From assembly GCF_000020525.1 (NCBI RefSeq), contig NC_011026.1:248001-312000 (forward strand): 64,000 nt of DNA, given 5' to 3'. How positions within the stretch are numbered: position 1 is the stretch's first letter; every line of letters starts with the position of its first letter. The translations under genes and the position numbers were made by a program. The notes under the pieces are model-generated. The model was not told the DNA's origin. It searched no databases and worked only from the letters and a program-made list of their open reading frames with translations. Positions 55,276-63,744 of this stretch are shown piece by piece. The DNA is from Chloroherpeton thalassium ATCC 35110 (GTDB lineage: Bacteria; Bacteroidota; Chlorobiia; Chlorobiales; Chloroherpetonaceae).

Positions 55276-55833
55276 ATGGAATTACATTCATCCTCAGAGC
55301 ACTTTCCCACCAAAAGAGTTTCAAGTCCTCATGAAATTGCTGTTGTAACGCCTGTTTTCATTGGGCTTGGCACAAACATCGGCAATCGGTTTCAAAACAT
55401 TCACGACGCAATAGACGAGCTTCGTGCGCTTCCAGAAAGCCAACTTGCCGCCATTTCAAATCTTTATGAAACCCCGCCGCTTGGAATTTTGGATCAACCG
55501 TCCTTTTTGAATGCTGTTTGCAAAATCGATACGTCGCTTGAACCGGAAGAGTTGCTTGCTCAACTAAAAAGCATCGAGCGTCGACTTGGCCGTCCAGAAA
55601 CCTACATTAAATGGGGCCCACGCGTGATTGACCTGGACATCTTATTTTATGGCGATTTGACTTTAGAGACCGCTCACCTGAGCATTCCACATCCTGAAAT
55701 CGCCAATCGGAAGTTTGTGATGGTGCCACTTTTAGATCTTCAAAATCCGCACCATCCGATTTTGGGCAAAACGATCAAAGAGTTGCTTGCAGAAACCCGC
55801 GATAGTTCGAGCATTATCCAACTTTGCATCTGA
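55276..55833 (+). CDS. folK: Hydroxymethyl-dihydropterin pyrophosphokinase FolK
   Basis: 185 residues from the ATG at 55276; an in-frame start at 55240 exists but the domain begins only at VFIGLGTNIGNR, preceded by a non-conserved leader of about 25 residues. Seen: LGTNIGNRFQNIHDAI, LYETPPLGILDQPSFLNAVC and the Mg/ATP-binding GRPETYIKWGPRVIDLDILFYGD with its two Asp. Adds pyrophosphate to 6-hydroxymethyl-dihydropterin, the next step after FolB. Last host-type gene before the tail module. Confidence 0.95.
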   Translation: MELHSSSEHFPTKRVSSPHEIAVVTPVFIGLGTNIGNRFQNIHDAIDELRALPESQLAAISNLYETPPLGILDQPSFLNAVCKIDTSLEPEELLAQLKSIERRLGRPETYIKWGPRVIDLDILFYGDLTLETAHLSIPHPEIANRKFVMVPLLDLQNPHHPILGKTIKELLAETRDSSSIIQLCI

Positions 55834-55874
55834 TCCGGGCGAATCACGCTTCTACCTGCCCGTATAACCGCCCG

Positions 55875-55908
55875 CGAAGTTTGAGATTTTTTTTCACGAA
55901 GTTTGAGA
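55875..55908. repeat. Short direct repeat near the chromosome/tail-module junction
   Basis: cgaagtttgaga occurs at 55875-55886 and again at 55897-55908, separated by a T-run. It lies between folK and the last gene of the tail module. It may mark an old insertion point, but could be chance. Confidence 0.35.
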
Positions 55909-55997
55909 ACTCTCTCCCCGATTCCGCCATGAGAAAGGAAACAACGCTAAAGAATTATGTCGCCTGCGGGAAGTATAAGCCTGAATACCATAAAAAG

Positions 55998-56243
55998 CTA
56001 CTTCGAAGCAAACCCGGCAGGAACATCATCATGTATCGTCGCTGTTTCTGAGACATACGTCGCATGCTCGTCAAAAATCGACACGAGTCGGTTCGTGTTG
56101 GACTCGTCAATAGGCAGCTCTATACAGGAATACCCATTGCTATGCTTTTTGAGATAGTCCGCATCTTCTGCAACCATCAACGCATTCATTTCATCAACAA
56201 ACGCTTGTGCCGAATCGTCATTTTCGAATAAGACGTATTTCAT
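55998..56243 (-). CDS. Small acidic protein at the end of the tail operon
   Basis: 81 residues (MKYVLFENDDSAQAFVDEMN...), acidic, no motif recognised. It starts one base after the stop of the gp25-adhesin gene and is clearly part of that operon. Position right after the presumed receptor-binding protein would suit a fibre-assembly helper, but this is inference. Confidence 0.7.
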   Translation of the reverse strand: MKYVLFENDDSAQAFVDEMNALMVAEDADYLKKHSNGYSCIELPIDESNTNRLVSIFDEHATYVSETATIHDDVPAGFASK

Positions 56244-56244
56244 A

Positions 56245-58308
56245 TCAAATTCCGTATTTCTTTTTAAGCCATGCGGCCAAATTTTCTATCTGTTCCCAAG
56301 TGCAAAAGTGCGGGTTTAGCACAATCATTCTCTCTAAGTAAAAATAACCGTACGCTTTAACGATAATATTGTAATTTATTGAATTATGATCTTGATTATC
56401 GAGTTTAAGTACGCCGTTTATAGCAATCTTTGAATTTCCAAGACTTGTAAAATCAGCTGAATTCACCGCCCTCATCGCAGCGACATGAAAAGGACCCATC
56501 TGAGCAGCAGCTTGTGTAGTTTGACCAGTATCCGGCCTTTTGTATCTTATCCAAATCGGCGCACTGTGAGCATGAGATGTCGCCATTCCAGCCTGCAGAG
56601 CCTGGTAAGGGTCATCAGGATTTCCGGTTGTGAACAGATACTGAGCCTCGCTGAGTTTAAAATGTTTAAAAACAGCGACAACCGCGATACTCAAAGGCAC
56701 TGAAGCCCCTGAATTATAATAAGACAGTGCATATATTGATGTACCACCATAAGAAATGTAGAGCACCCAACGTCCGTTATTTTTGACAACGTACGCGTTA
56801 TTATACGTCGAAGCTTTTTCAGCGAGATGGAAATCGCTATGCACTGACTTGTAATCTCCCGCTTTATCCACAATACCGGTTGCCGTCCCCAGATTACCCG
56901 CCTTCAACGCGAAAAGTTTGTCATCGTCTCCAACACCAGAAACTGTATGCGTTTCTGTTTCATCAAAATCGACGCCTTGCACATAATCGTTTGGGTTGTA
57001 GTCTGCAAGGATTGCGGTCTCGGGGACAAAAGAGACAGGAGTGCTCTTTCTGATCAAAAACTGTATATTTTTATACACAACTTTTCCGCTCAGCGCGCTC
57101 GTTGCCTGCAAGACCAAATCATGCGCCTCCGTCTTATCGACATCATATTTTACAATCGCCGTCGCCGAATTACCAGTTGCTGGAGATGGCGACACTTCGA
57201 AAGTCGTCCGCTCCGCGTCGATTGGCGTGGCAGAAAACTCATAAGCGGTAAAATCGATAGCGGATTCGCGGACCAGGTCGAGCTGAAGCGACTTTATCAC
57301 ACTATTATCCATTTCAATTTTGCCGTAGTCATTGTATTCCTCTGAATCGATATTTATTACCAAATCAGATTCTCTAATCTGAAATGTTTTTACATCCGAC
57401 CACTCGCTTGTTGCACCGCTTGCATTTGCCCTGACTTTCGCCGAGTAATACCCAAAACCATTCGCTTCTACAAACGCCTTTGCCGCGCTGTAAAAATCTA
57501 TTTCAAGGCCGGTAGTTGTGAGTGTTGTAGAATTTTCACCCATATAAAGCATCACAGAATAAGAAATCACGCCGCTTACACTCGTCATTGCCCAATTAAG
57601 TGTTACTGAGCCCGGCCAGGCCGCTCCGTTAATAGCAAGATTTGCCGGTTTCGGAATTGAAAGTGAAAACGAAATCTCACGCCATTCGCTTACCCGCCCC
57701 TGCCATTTTCCCCGGACACGGACTCTGTAGCCAGCAGGAACAAGAGAAGCTGAATATGTATAAGACTGACTAACAAGCCCTGTCAAACTCATCAAAATAC
57801 TTCCAATTGCATCCAGGAACTGAAAATCAAACCGCTCGTTTACCCCAACCGCACCTCGCCATTTGAACGTAATCGGCTGGTCAATCGACGCGCCGCCGGT
57901 CGGGTAGGTAAATATCGGGGCGGCGTAATGAAGCTGCTCGGCCTCGATGTCCTCGCCAAGATGGTAGAGATATTCCGTATCCTCGCCCTTGAGCCGCCAC
58001 GCCACTTGCACGCTCAGCCCGGCCTCCGCCTGCTCGACCGTCACTTTGCCGACCTCAATGCGCGGCTCGTATTCGCTGAGCGCACGGGTCACTTCGCGCA
58101 CAATGTTCGTTCGCGCCTGCAAAATCGGAGCGTCGAGCCATTTGTAGATGTCCGTTCCAAAATCTGGACGAAGCGGCACCTCGCCCTTGCGCGTGGTTAA
58201 AATAATATGAATGCACTGCGACACATCGTTCGCGCCCTGCACCACATTGCCGTAATCGCCCAATTTGCGCGACCAGTCCGTCGCCGTAATTTCGCTTAAG
58301 TTTATCAT
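56245..58308 (-). CDS. gp25/gpW baseplate wedge protein fused to a long adhesin-like region
   Basis: 687 residues. Residues about 15-110 are a gp25-like baseplate domain: DVSQCIHIILTTRKGEVPLRPDFGTDIYKWLD with the usual GE-x-x-x-x-P-x-FG. Ordinary gp25/gpW proteins stop near 110-140. Here about 550 residues follow: two fibronectin III-like segments (about 120-315; for example PITFKWRG, SYRVRVRGKWQGRVSEW-type ends), a beta-rich middle and a C-terminal LamG/concanavalin-like part ending ENLAAWLKKKYGI. This resembles a receptor-binding fibre welded to the baseplate. The DNA of the gp25 part (57.9-58.3 kb) is about 60 % GC, whereas much of the C-terminal part is 25-45 %. Confidence 0.85.
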   Translation of the reverse strand: MINLSEITATDWSRKLGDYGNVVQGANDVSQCIHIILTTRKGEVPLRPDFGTDIYKWLDAPILQARTNIVREVTRALSEYEPRIEVGKVTVEQAEAGLSVQVAWRLKGEDTEYLYHLGEDIEAEQLHYAAPIFTYPTGGASIDQPITFKWRGAVGVNERFDFQFLDAIGSILMSLTGLVSQSYTYSASLVPAGYRVRVRGKWQGRVSEWREISFSLSIPKPANLAINGAAWPGSVTLNWAMTSVSGVISYSVMLYMGENSTTLTTTGLEIDFYSAAKAFVEANGFGYYSAKVRANASGATSEWSDVKTFQIRESDLVINIDSEEYNDYGKIEMDNSVIKSLQLDLVRESAIDFTAYEFSATPIDAERTTFEVSPSPATGNSATAIVKYDVDKTEAHDLVLQATSALSGKVVYKNIQFLIRKSTPVSFVPETAILADYNPNDYVQGVDFDETETHTVSGVGDDDKLFALKAGNLGTATGIVDKAGDYKSVHSDFHLAEKASTYNNAYVVKNNGRWVLYISYGGTSIYALSYYNSGASVPLSIAVVAVFKHFKLSEAQYLFTTGNPDDPYQALQAGMATSHAHSAPIWIRYKRPDTGQTTQAAAQMGPFHVAAMRAVNSADFTSLGNSKIAINGVLKLDNQDHNSINYNIIVKAYGYFYLERMIVLNPHFCTWEQIENLAAWLKKKYGI

Positions 58309-58310
58309 TT

Positions 58311-58877
58311 TTACATTTTTTGTGTTGTCATTTGAGCCGTTCCGGCGCCGAGAGAACCGACGACAGGATGTGTATGAGTATTATAAGTTTCTCTCATCTC
58401 GTTCATAGACCCATTTCCATCCGATACGTCTTCACCGGCTTCAAGATTTTTTTCGGTGGAAATATCCTTTGTGGCGCTCATTTCTCCATCGATGCTGACA
58501 TTGCCCACAATTTCCACATTGCCGATGAGTTTCACTTTGCCTGACGTGTTGAGGTTGATTTCAAGCTCGCTACCCGCCGTGTCGTATTTGACCGTTGTGC
58601 CGTCGGAGAAGACTTTCATTTCTACGCCGCTTTTTGCGTCGGCGGGAATCGTGTTCAGGTCGTTGTAAATGGCGCCGAGCACAACGCCCCATGCCAAATC
58701 GTCGGAGCAGAGGCAAACGACATGCTCGCCGATGTCGGGCATCACATAATATTTCTCCATCTTGGTTTTTCGCTGAAGCACGAAATACCAGCCCGACGTA
58801 AGATTTAACTCCGGGAACATAACCCGCGCTAGCGCTTTTTGCTCGTCTATCTCCGTTATTTTTGCAAATTTCAGCAT
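58311..58877 (-). CDS. Baseplate assembly/spike protein gpV
   Basis: 188 residues. N-terminal OB-fold (about 1-85: ALARVMFPELNLTSGWYFVL, MPDIGEHVVCLC, WGVVLGAIYN), then a beta-helix-like region of short repeats (GKVKLIGNVEIVGNVSIDGE) and a tip containing THTHPV, the H-x-H pattern that binds iron at the tip of P2-like spikes. This is the membrane-piercing needle of the tail. Its start overlaps the gpD stop by one base; the gp25 gene starts 2 bases later. Confidence 0.9.
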   Translation of the reverse strand: MLKFAKITEIDEQKALARVMFPELNLTSGWYFVLQRKTKMEKYYVMPDIGEHVVCLCSDDLAWGVVLGAIYNDLNTIPADAKSGVEMKVFSDGTTVKYDTAGSELEINLNTSGKVKLIGNVEIVGNVSIDGEMSATKDISTEKNLEAGEDVSDGNGSMNEMRETYNTHTHPVVGSLGAGTAQMTTQKM

Positions 58878-59833
58878 CAGATTTTTCTAATTTCAAGTTC
58901 CGTAACATACCCGCCACGATCAATTCGGTGGCTCACTTTTTCCGCATGATATTTTCCATTTAGCTTGCCAAAGCCTTCCAATTGCGCGTTGATGCCGGCC
59001 ACCAGCTGCTCATTGCCTGGCAACGAAATCCGCCCAGAAAGCGTGGATTTTTTCGCACCTTCCGCGGCGGCCATGGTTTGTTCAGGGCTTTCCGAGTAAC
59101 CCGTTAGGCGCTCTTTGCCTGGCATCCCATCGGTGTTCGAGCTGGTGGCTTGGTAAGTCGCGCCGGTCTGGGGATTGTATTCCGAAACTTCCGTTTCGCC
59201 ATGCGCGGCAAGCGATTGACTCGAGAGTGAGTAATCGATGGCGTCGGCGCGGCTAAGTGAAAAAACAGAATCCGACGCCTCAAGCGTCTTGATTTGATAA
59301 AACACGAGCGTTTCGCCGTTGATTTTAAACACATGTCCCGTGCGCTCGGCCAAGCGCAAGAGGTAGTGCAAATCGCTTTCGCCGTTTTGCACCGATTTTT
59401 GCACGGCCACATCGTTGATGTCGCCTACCACCGAAAGCCCATGTTTGGCGGCTATGGCACGGACAATTTTCCCAAAACATGAGTCTTGAAATGTTTTGTA
59501 ATTTCGCTGCCGCACTGCCTGTTGAAAGCCTGTTCCAATGGCTTTCAACCCAAGCCGTTCGCCGCCGCTGCCGCCGGAAAAGGTGATTTCATCAATTTCA
59601 AAGATGCCGCATCTCAGCAGTTTTTGACCTTTGCGACCCAAAAAAACACTGAGCGTTTCGCCTTTGCCTGGATACCAATCCGTTCGCCAAAGCGACTGCG
59701 AGTCCTCCAATTCAAGCTCCAATTCATCGCTTTTGCCATGCTCGTTGTCCGTGTAAGTCAGAGAGAGGAGCATGGGCGAAATGTCGGCTGTGATGTCCTT
59801 ATTTTCGTAATTGATGATAAACTCGTAGCTCAT
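58877..59833 (-). CDS. Phage tail protein gpD (late control D family)
   Basis: 318 residues of the GPD/VgrG-like hub family. Seen: an N-terminal barrel (DISPMLLSLTYTDNEHGKSDELELELED), then GLKAIGTGFQQAVRQRNYKTF, IVRAIAAKHGLSVVGDIND and DLHYLLRLAERTGHVFKING, the order of P2 gpD/gp27 hub domains. It forms the central hub that carries gpV. The start of this gene follows the 133-bp repeat array that separates it from gpX. Confidence 0.9.
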   Translation of the reverse strand: MSYEFIINYENKDITADISPMLLSLTYTDNEHGKSDELELELEDSQSLWRTDWYPGKGETLSVFLGRKGQKLLRCGIFEIDEITFSGGSGGERLGLKAIGTGFQQAVRQRNYKTFQDSCFGKIVRAIAAKHGLSVVGDINDVAVQKSVQNGESDLHYLLRLAERTGHVFKINGETLVFYQIKTLEASDSVFSLSRADAIDYSLSSQSLAAHGETEVSEYNPQTGATYQATSSNTDGMPGKERLTGYSESPEQTMAAAEGAKKSTLSGRISLPGNEQLVAGINAQLEGFGKLNGKYHAEKVSHRIDRGGYVTELEIRKI

Positions 59834-59886
59834 AGTTTGGCTAAAGTAAAATTCATAATTTGTTTATGTTATCACGAGCAAGATTT

Positions 59887-60410
59887 GCTTTCGGCTACGC
59901 TCAGGCCACAGCAAAATCAACTGTCATTCTGAGGTTTCTTAGCCGAAGAATCCAACTTCACCGGACACATGGATGCTTCACTGACTCGTTCCGAGCCATT
60001 CAGCATGACAAGACAACGGGCTTTCGGCTACGCTCAGGCCACAGCAAAATCAACTGTCATTCTGAGGCTTCTTAGCCGAAGAATCCAACTTCACCGGACA
60101 CATGGATGCTTCACTGACTCGTTCCGAGCCATTCAGCATGACAAGACAACGGGCTTTCGGCTACGCTCAGGCCACAGCAAAATCAACTGTCATTCTGAGT
60201 CTCTTGACGAAGAATCCAACTTCACCGGACACATGGATGCTTCACTGACTCGTTCCGAGCCATTCAGCATGACAAGACAACGGGCTTTCGGCTACGCTCA
60301 GGCCACAGCAAAATCAACTGTCATTCTGAGGTTTCTTAGCCGAAGAATCCAACTTCACCGGACACATGGATGCTTCACTGACTCGCCGAAGAGCCATTCA
60401 GCATGACAAG
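59887..60410. repeat. Four tandem copies of a 133-bp element with inverted-repeat core, inside the tail operon
   Basis: Copies start at 59887, 60020, 60153 and 60284 (unit lengths 133, 133, 131 and about 127). Each holds gctttcggctacgctcagg, tgtcattctgag...gaagaatcc and tcagcatgaca; tgtcattctga and tcagcatgaca are imperfect inverted repeats about 80 bases apart. Copies are nearly identical; the third has a small change (gtctcttgacgaag) and the fourth ends differently. Tandem REP/MITE-like arrays with the 'gtcattctgag..gaagaatc' wording are known from many bacteria. It fills the only long gap (616 bases) in the operon; the remainder of the gap holds nothing recognisable. Confidence 0.9.
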
Positions 60411-60449
60411 AAAAAAAAAGAGCAAACTGTCCACACGCGTGCAAATCGT

Positions 60450-60701
60450 TTATCGCCACGGCGGTAAATTTTGAGTGACCGTTGTCTCGTCGTCCTCAAC
60501 GGGCACTTTCACGCGAACGCCCGCCGGCAACAGCGGAAACGCAGGGCAAAAAACACGCAAGTCTTCCTCCGGCAAGCGCATCAACAAATTCAAGTTCGCT
60601 TTGATGATTTCGGGAAACCGTGTGGCATCGGCGTAATACGCCTCCGCGATTAAATCCCAACGGTCATTTTCTTGGGTAATATGTTCGTAGTATTCCATCA
60701 T
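60450..60701 (-). CDS. Phage tail protein gpX (LysM-like)
   Basis: 83 residues with the gpX layout: EHITQENDRWDLIAEAYYAD, IIKANLNL, LPAGVRVKVP, a LysM-like fold that helps lock the tail tube/tape-measure end. The ATG overlaps the gpU stop (ATGA). The repeat array follows its stop. Confidence 0.88.
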   Translation of the reverse strand: MMEYYEHITQENDRWDLIAEAYYADATRFPEIIKANLNLLMRLPEEDLRVFCPAFPLLPAGVRVKVPVEDDETTVTQNLPPWR

Positions 60702-61189
60702 TCCACGACTCCTAAATAAAGTTCGCTACGAGCAGGCAAACTTTGCGTCGTGCTGCTCTCCTGCGATTTTTTCTTTTTGGCCACGCTCCGCTTGGACTTT
60801 TTAACCACCGTTACACCCGACACGCCAAACTCCTTCAAGGAAACCGCCAAGTCGGCACTGCGCAAAGTGCTATCGTGCATTCGGGTAATGGTGGTGGACA
60901 GGTCAGTGATGACAAATCGGCCTTTATAAATTCCGCTGCCGAGCACGAAATCTTGCGGCGAGCCTTGCTTTTTCAATCCTCTGAGTTTTTCTATTTCTTC
61001 TTCAGGTTCGCAAAAGGCCGCATCGAAGCGAAGCTGCAAGCTGATTTCGAGCAAACTTTCGCCAACCGCTTGGCTTCTGGGTTTTCCTGAAACCACCTCA
61101 TGCTCGGCATAGCGAAACGCTTCTTTTTCCGAGTAGCCGCCAACGCTGGGCAGAAGTTCAAAAATGATGTCGCCGAATTGTGCAAACAT
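60698..61189 (-). CDS. Phage tail protein gpU
   Basis: 163 residues, P2 gpU family: FGDIIFELLPSVGGYSEKEAFRYAEHEVVSGKPRSQAVG, then LQLRFDAAFCEPEEEIEKLR and GSPQDFVLGSGIYKGRFVIT. gpU caps or completes the tail end. The C-terminal part is Lys/Ser-rich (KKSKRSVAKKKKSQE) and longer than in P2. Overlaps gpX by four bases. Confidence 0.9.
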   Translation of the reverse strand: MFAQFGDIIFELLPSVGGYSEKEAFRYAEHEVVSGKPRSQAVGESLLEISLQLRFDAAFCEPEEEIEKLRGLKKQGSPQDFVLGSGIYKGRFVITDLSTTITRMHDSTLRSADLAVSLKEFGVSGVTVVKKSKRSVAKKKKSQESSTTQSLPARSELYLGVVE

Positions 61190-61210
61190 GTCTTTGTTCG
61201 TTCAAATAGG

Positions 61211-63187
61211 TTAATACGCGAGCGCAGTCTGGCGCTGATTGGCTGAATCAACCAGCCTGACAATGTCATCTTTATGCTTTTGAAGCATGGCGCGGAAGTT
61301 ATTTCGATCGGTTTCGCTTATGGCGCCGGAGAAGTGAATCGTCGGGTTGTAGTTCACCGCAATTTGCTTTCCTTGCACCGCCGCCGTTGCTGCCGAAATT
61401 GGCGCACGATGCGGCAACTGCATTTCCTGATTCGGCGTGTGAATTTGCTCGGGTGCTATGGGCATGGCCATGCCAGTAGAGACATCAGTCGCCGATTCGG
61501 ACTGCCGAGCTGGCGGAGCAATTTGCTTGGGCTTTTTCTCTTCCTTTTTATCAATCCAGCCGAAGAAGCCTGCGAGTGCATTTAGCTTGTCGGAAATGAA
61601 ATCAACCGCACCTGATAATTGTGAGGGTAGCATGTCAACAATGCTATCCACAAACCCTTTGAAAGCATTCACATGATAGTAGAGATAAAAAAAGATTGAG
61701 GATATAAGTGCTATAATAGCAGTTACAATTACCGTCTTAGAGCTAATAGCTGCTAAAACACCTGTTATAATAATTCTCAGTCCTTGCACAACCATATTTC
61801 CCAAAAGGCTAAAAATATACGTCCCATTTGCCAGCAAAGTGATTCCGAAACGGGTTAATAAGAATGTCGCACGAGGGACAAAGCGCGTCAGAAAACCCGA
61901 AAAGATTCCGGTTATCTTTGAGATTGCATTTTGAGCTTGTGTCAGAAAACCCTGAAATAAGGGACTCTTACGAATAAGTTGAGTGGCTTGATAAAGCTTG
62001 CCAAACCCGACCACCGCTGCCGTCAAATAAATCACGCCTTTAATCATCCCGCGATTTGAACTGACAAAGTCCGTGACTGCATGCGTCATTTTGGTGAGCA
62101 TATCGATCGCCCACTTGTATTCTTCGGCGAACAGCCCGCCAATCGTTTGCGACAGCGACCTTGAGGCGTCGTCCAACTTTTTGAGCGACGTGCCCAATTC
62201 CTGCAGTTTAAGATTTGTGGCGGCGTCCAAACCTGTTTGAGCCTCAAGGCTCGATGATTCTTTCGTAAGACCCGTTTGTCCAGTTTGCGCGAGTTTCATG
62301 GCGGCTTGGCTGCCTGTCCCAAAAAGCTGGGCAAAGACCTTATCCTTTAATTCGCCATCAAGCTCCTTGAGTTCATCGAGCTGCTGCATAAAGTTATCCC
62401 AGCCAAGCGATTTGCCCTCTGCGTCCGTGAATGCTATGGGAATATCAATGCCCGCTTTGCTGAGCATCTTCTCGGCTTTTGCGACATTTGCGGCATCGTG
62501 CGAGCTTTTCAGCATTGCCGAGAGCGCCGTGCCTGCTTGCTTGTTTGCGCCTAAAACTTTGAGAACGGGCGTTAAATTATTTTGGGCTTCCAAGCCTTGC
62601 ATGCCCAAAACATCGAGCGAGAGGCTGACTTCATTAAACGCATCGGCCATGCCTTGAAAATCCTTTGTGCGGAAAAGCTTGTCTATGAAGCCGTCCATGT
62701 TTCCCGCAGCGATGCCTGTTGATTGGGAGAGTTGGGCGATTTGTTCGGCGGCCTTTTCATACGGCATGTCAAGCGCCGTCGCAAGCTTTGCCGCCGGAGC
62801 CATAAGCTTTTGGACATTCGCTTGCTGGATGCCTTTGTTCATCATGGTGGAAGCCATTTTCAGGAAATCGGCTTCCGTGCCAGCATAAACCCGAGAGAGC
62901 GATTTCGTCTCTTTTTGAATCGCGGAAAAAGTCTCTTTTATTACCTTGGGCGTGCCAGATAAGGCAATCTTCAGTTGAGTTGTCGCCTGTTGATGCGCGA
63001 CAAAGTTATCGGTTGCCGTTTTGGCATAGGTTTTCATTTTTCCGAAAACGGCATCGTTTGTCTCAGCCAGCTTTTGCAAGGCAGCGTCAAGTCCTTCAGC
63101 TTGCCTGAGCGAGTCCTTTAGCTGCTTGGTGAGTACCAAAAGTCCGTTGCCGGAGAATTGAACGTTGATGCTATAGAGTTCTGACAT
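61211..63187 (-). CDS. Tail tape-measure protein
   Basis: 658 residues. Long helical N-terminal part with Phage tape-measure repeats (TEADFLKMASTMMNKGIQQANVQKLMAPAAKL, AAEQIAQLSQSTGIAAGNMDGFID, and a VLGANKQAGTALSAM segment), a hydrophobic middle (about 400-530: TAAVVGFGKLYQ, LLTRFGITLLANGTYIF, SSKTVIVTAIIALISSIFFY) and a helical end. The hydrophobic part is more AT-rich than the flanks. It sets the tail length and probably enters the target membrane during injection. Scaled from known tails, about 650 residues suggests a tail near 100 nm. Confidence 0.9.
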   Translation of the reverse strand: MSELYSINVQFSGNGLLVLTKQLKDSLRQAEGLDAALQKLAETNDAVFGKMKTYAKTATDNFVAHQQATTQLKIALSGTPKVIKETFSAIQKETKSLSRVYAGTEADFLKMASTMMNKGIQQANVQKLMAPAAKLATALDMPYEKAAEQIAQLSQSTGIAAGNMDGFIDKLFRTKDFQGMADAFNEVSLSLDVLGMQGLEAQNNLTPVLKVLGANKQAGTALSAMLKSSHDAANVAKAEKMLSKAGIDIPIAFTDAEGKSLGWDNFMQQLDELKELDGELKDKVFAQLFGTGSQAAMKLAQTGQTGLTKESSSLEAQTGLDAATNLKLQELGTSLKKLDDASRSLSQTIGGLFAEEYKWAIDMLTKMTHAVTDFVSSNRGMIKGVIYLTAAVVGFGKLYQATQLIRKSPLFQGFLTQAQNAISKITGIFSGFLTRFVPRATFLLTRFGITLLANGTYIFSLLGNMVVQGLRIIITGVLAAISSKTVIVTAIIALISSIFFYLYYHVNAFKGFVDSIVDMLPSQLSGAVDFISDKLNALAGFFGWIDKKEEKKPKQIAPPARQSESATDVSTGMAMPIAPEQIHTPNQEMQLPHRAPISAATAAVQGKQIAVNYNPTIHFSGAISETDRNNFRAMLQKHKDDIVRLVDSANQRQTALAY

Positions 63188-63216
63188 GGTGTCGTCTAAC
63201 TTTTCTTGATTTCCGG

Positions 63217-63744
63217 TTAAGTGCCGCTTTCGGTTAAGCTGAGCGCCTGCAATTTGGTGCGGGCTGGCTTCATGTTGTTGATGAGCTTTCGAACCCGCGC
63301 GTATTCGGCATCGTCCAAAGTCTGGCCTTCGGGCGCTGTGGCCGAAACGGAAAAAACAGCCCAGTTGGTTGTGCCGCCACCGTCGTAAAGAGCGCTTCCG
63401 CTGTAGCTCATCGCCCCGTCGTAGATATTGGCGCTCGCGCCTTCCGTAATGCTCACGGCGCTATATCCGATGGCCTGCAAGGCTTGAACGATGGCAAACT
63501 TCGTTCCCTTGTAGCGATGCCAAGAAATGGCGTTGCGAAGCAGTTGGCGGCGTTCGTCGTCCGTATTGGCAATCCAGCTCCAAGTCACATTTAGTTGCCA
63601 TTCCAAAAGTCGTAGCAAAGCAGGCGTTGCCTCTTCGGTATCATAGACGAGCAACATTTCCAATTGCTCGCTTCCGAGCCGGCCTGATAAAATTTCAACG
63701 GCTTCGGCGTGAAGGTCTCTGATGGATTCCGGTACGATACTCAT
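63217..63744 (-). CDS. Baseplate tail protein gpI
   Basis: 175 residues, P2 gpI family: LLRLLEWQLNVTWSWIANTDDERRQLLRNAI then RYKGTKFAIVQALQAIGY, with the C-terminal RVRKLINNMKPARTKL. Part of the baseplate wedge. Its ATG overlaps the gpJ stop (ATGA). No fibre gene (gpH) follows, in keeping with the adhesin being fused to gp25 instead. Confidence 0.9.
   Translation of the reverse strand: MSIVPESIRDLHAEAVEILSGRLGSEQLEMLLVYDTEEATPALLRLLEWQLNVTWSWIANTDDERRQLLRNAISWHRYKGTKFAIVQALQAIGYSAVSITEGASANIYDGAMSYSGSALYDGGGTTNWAVFSVSATAPEGQTLDDAEYARVRKLINNMKPARTKLQALSLTESGT

Noticed and set aside
55824-56051. Rightward frame after folK
   Set aside because: Overlaps the end of folK and the opposite-strand tail gene, has no protein-like pattern.
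59887-60410. CRISPR-like array
   Set aside because: The repeat unit is 133 bp and the copies are nearly identical throughout, with no unique spacers and no cas genes.
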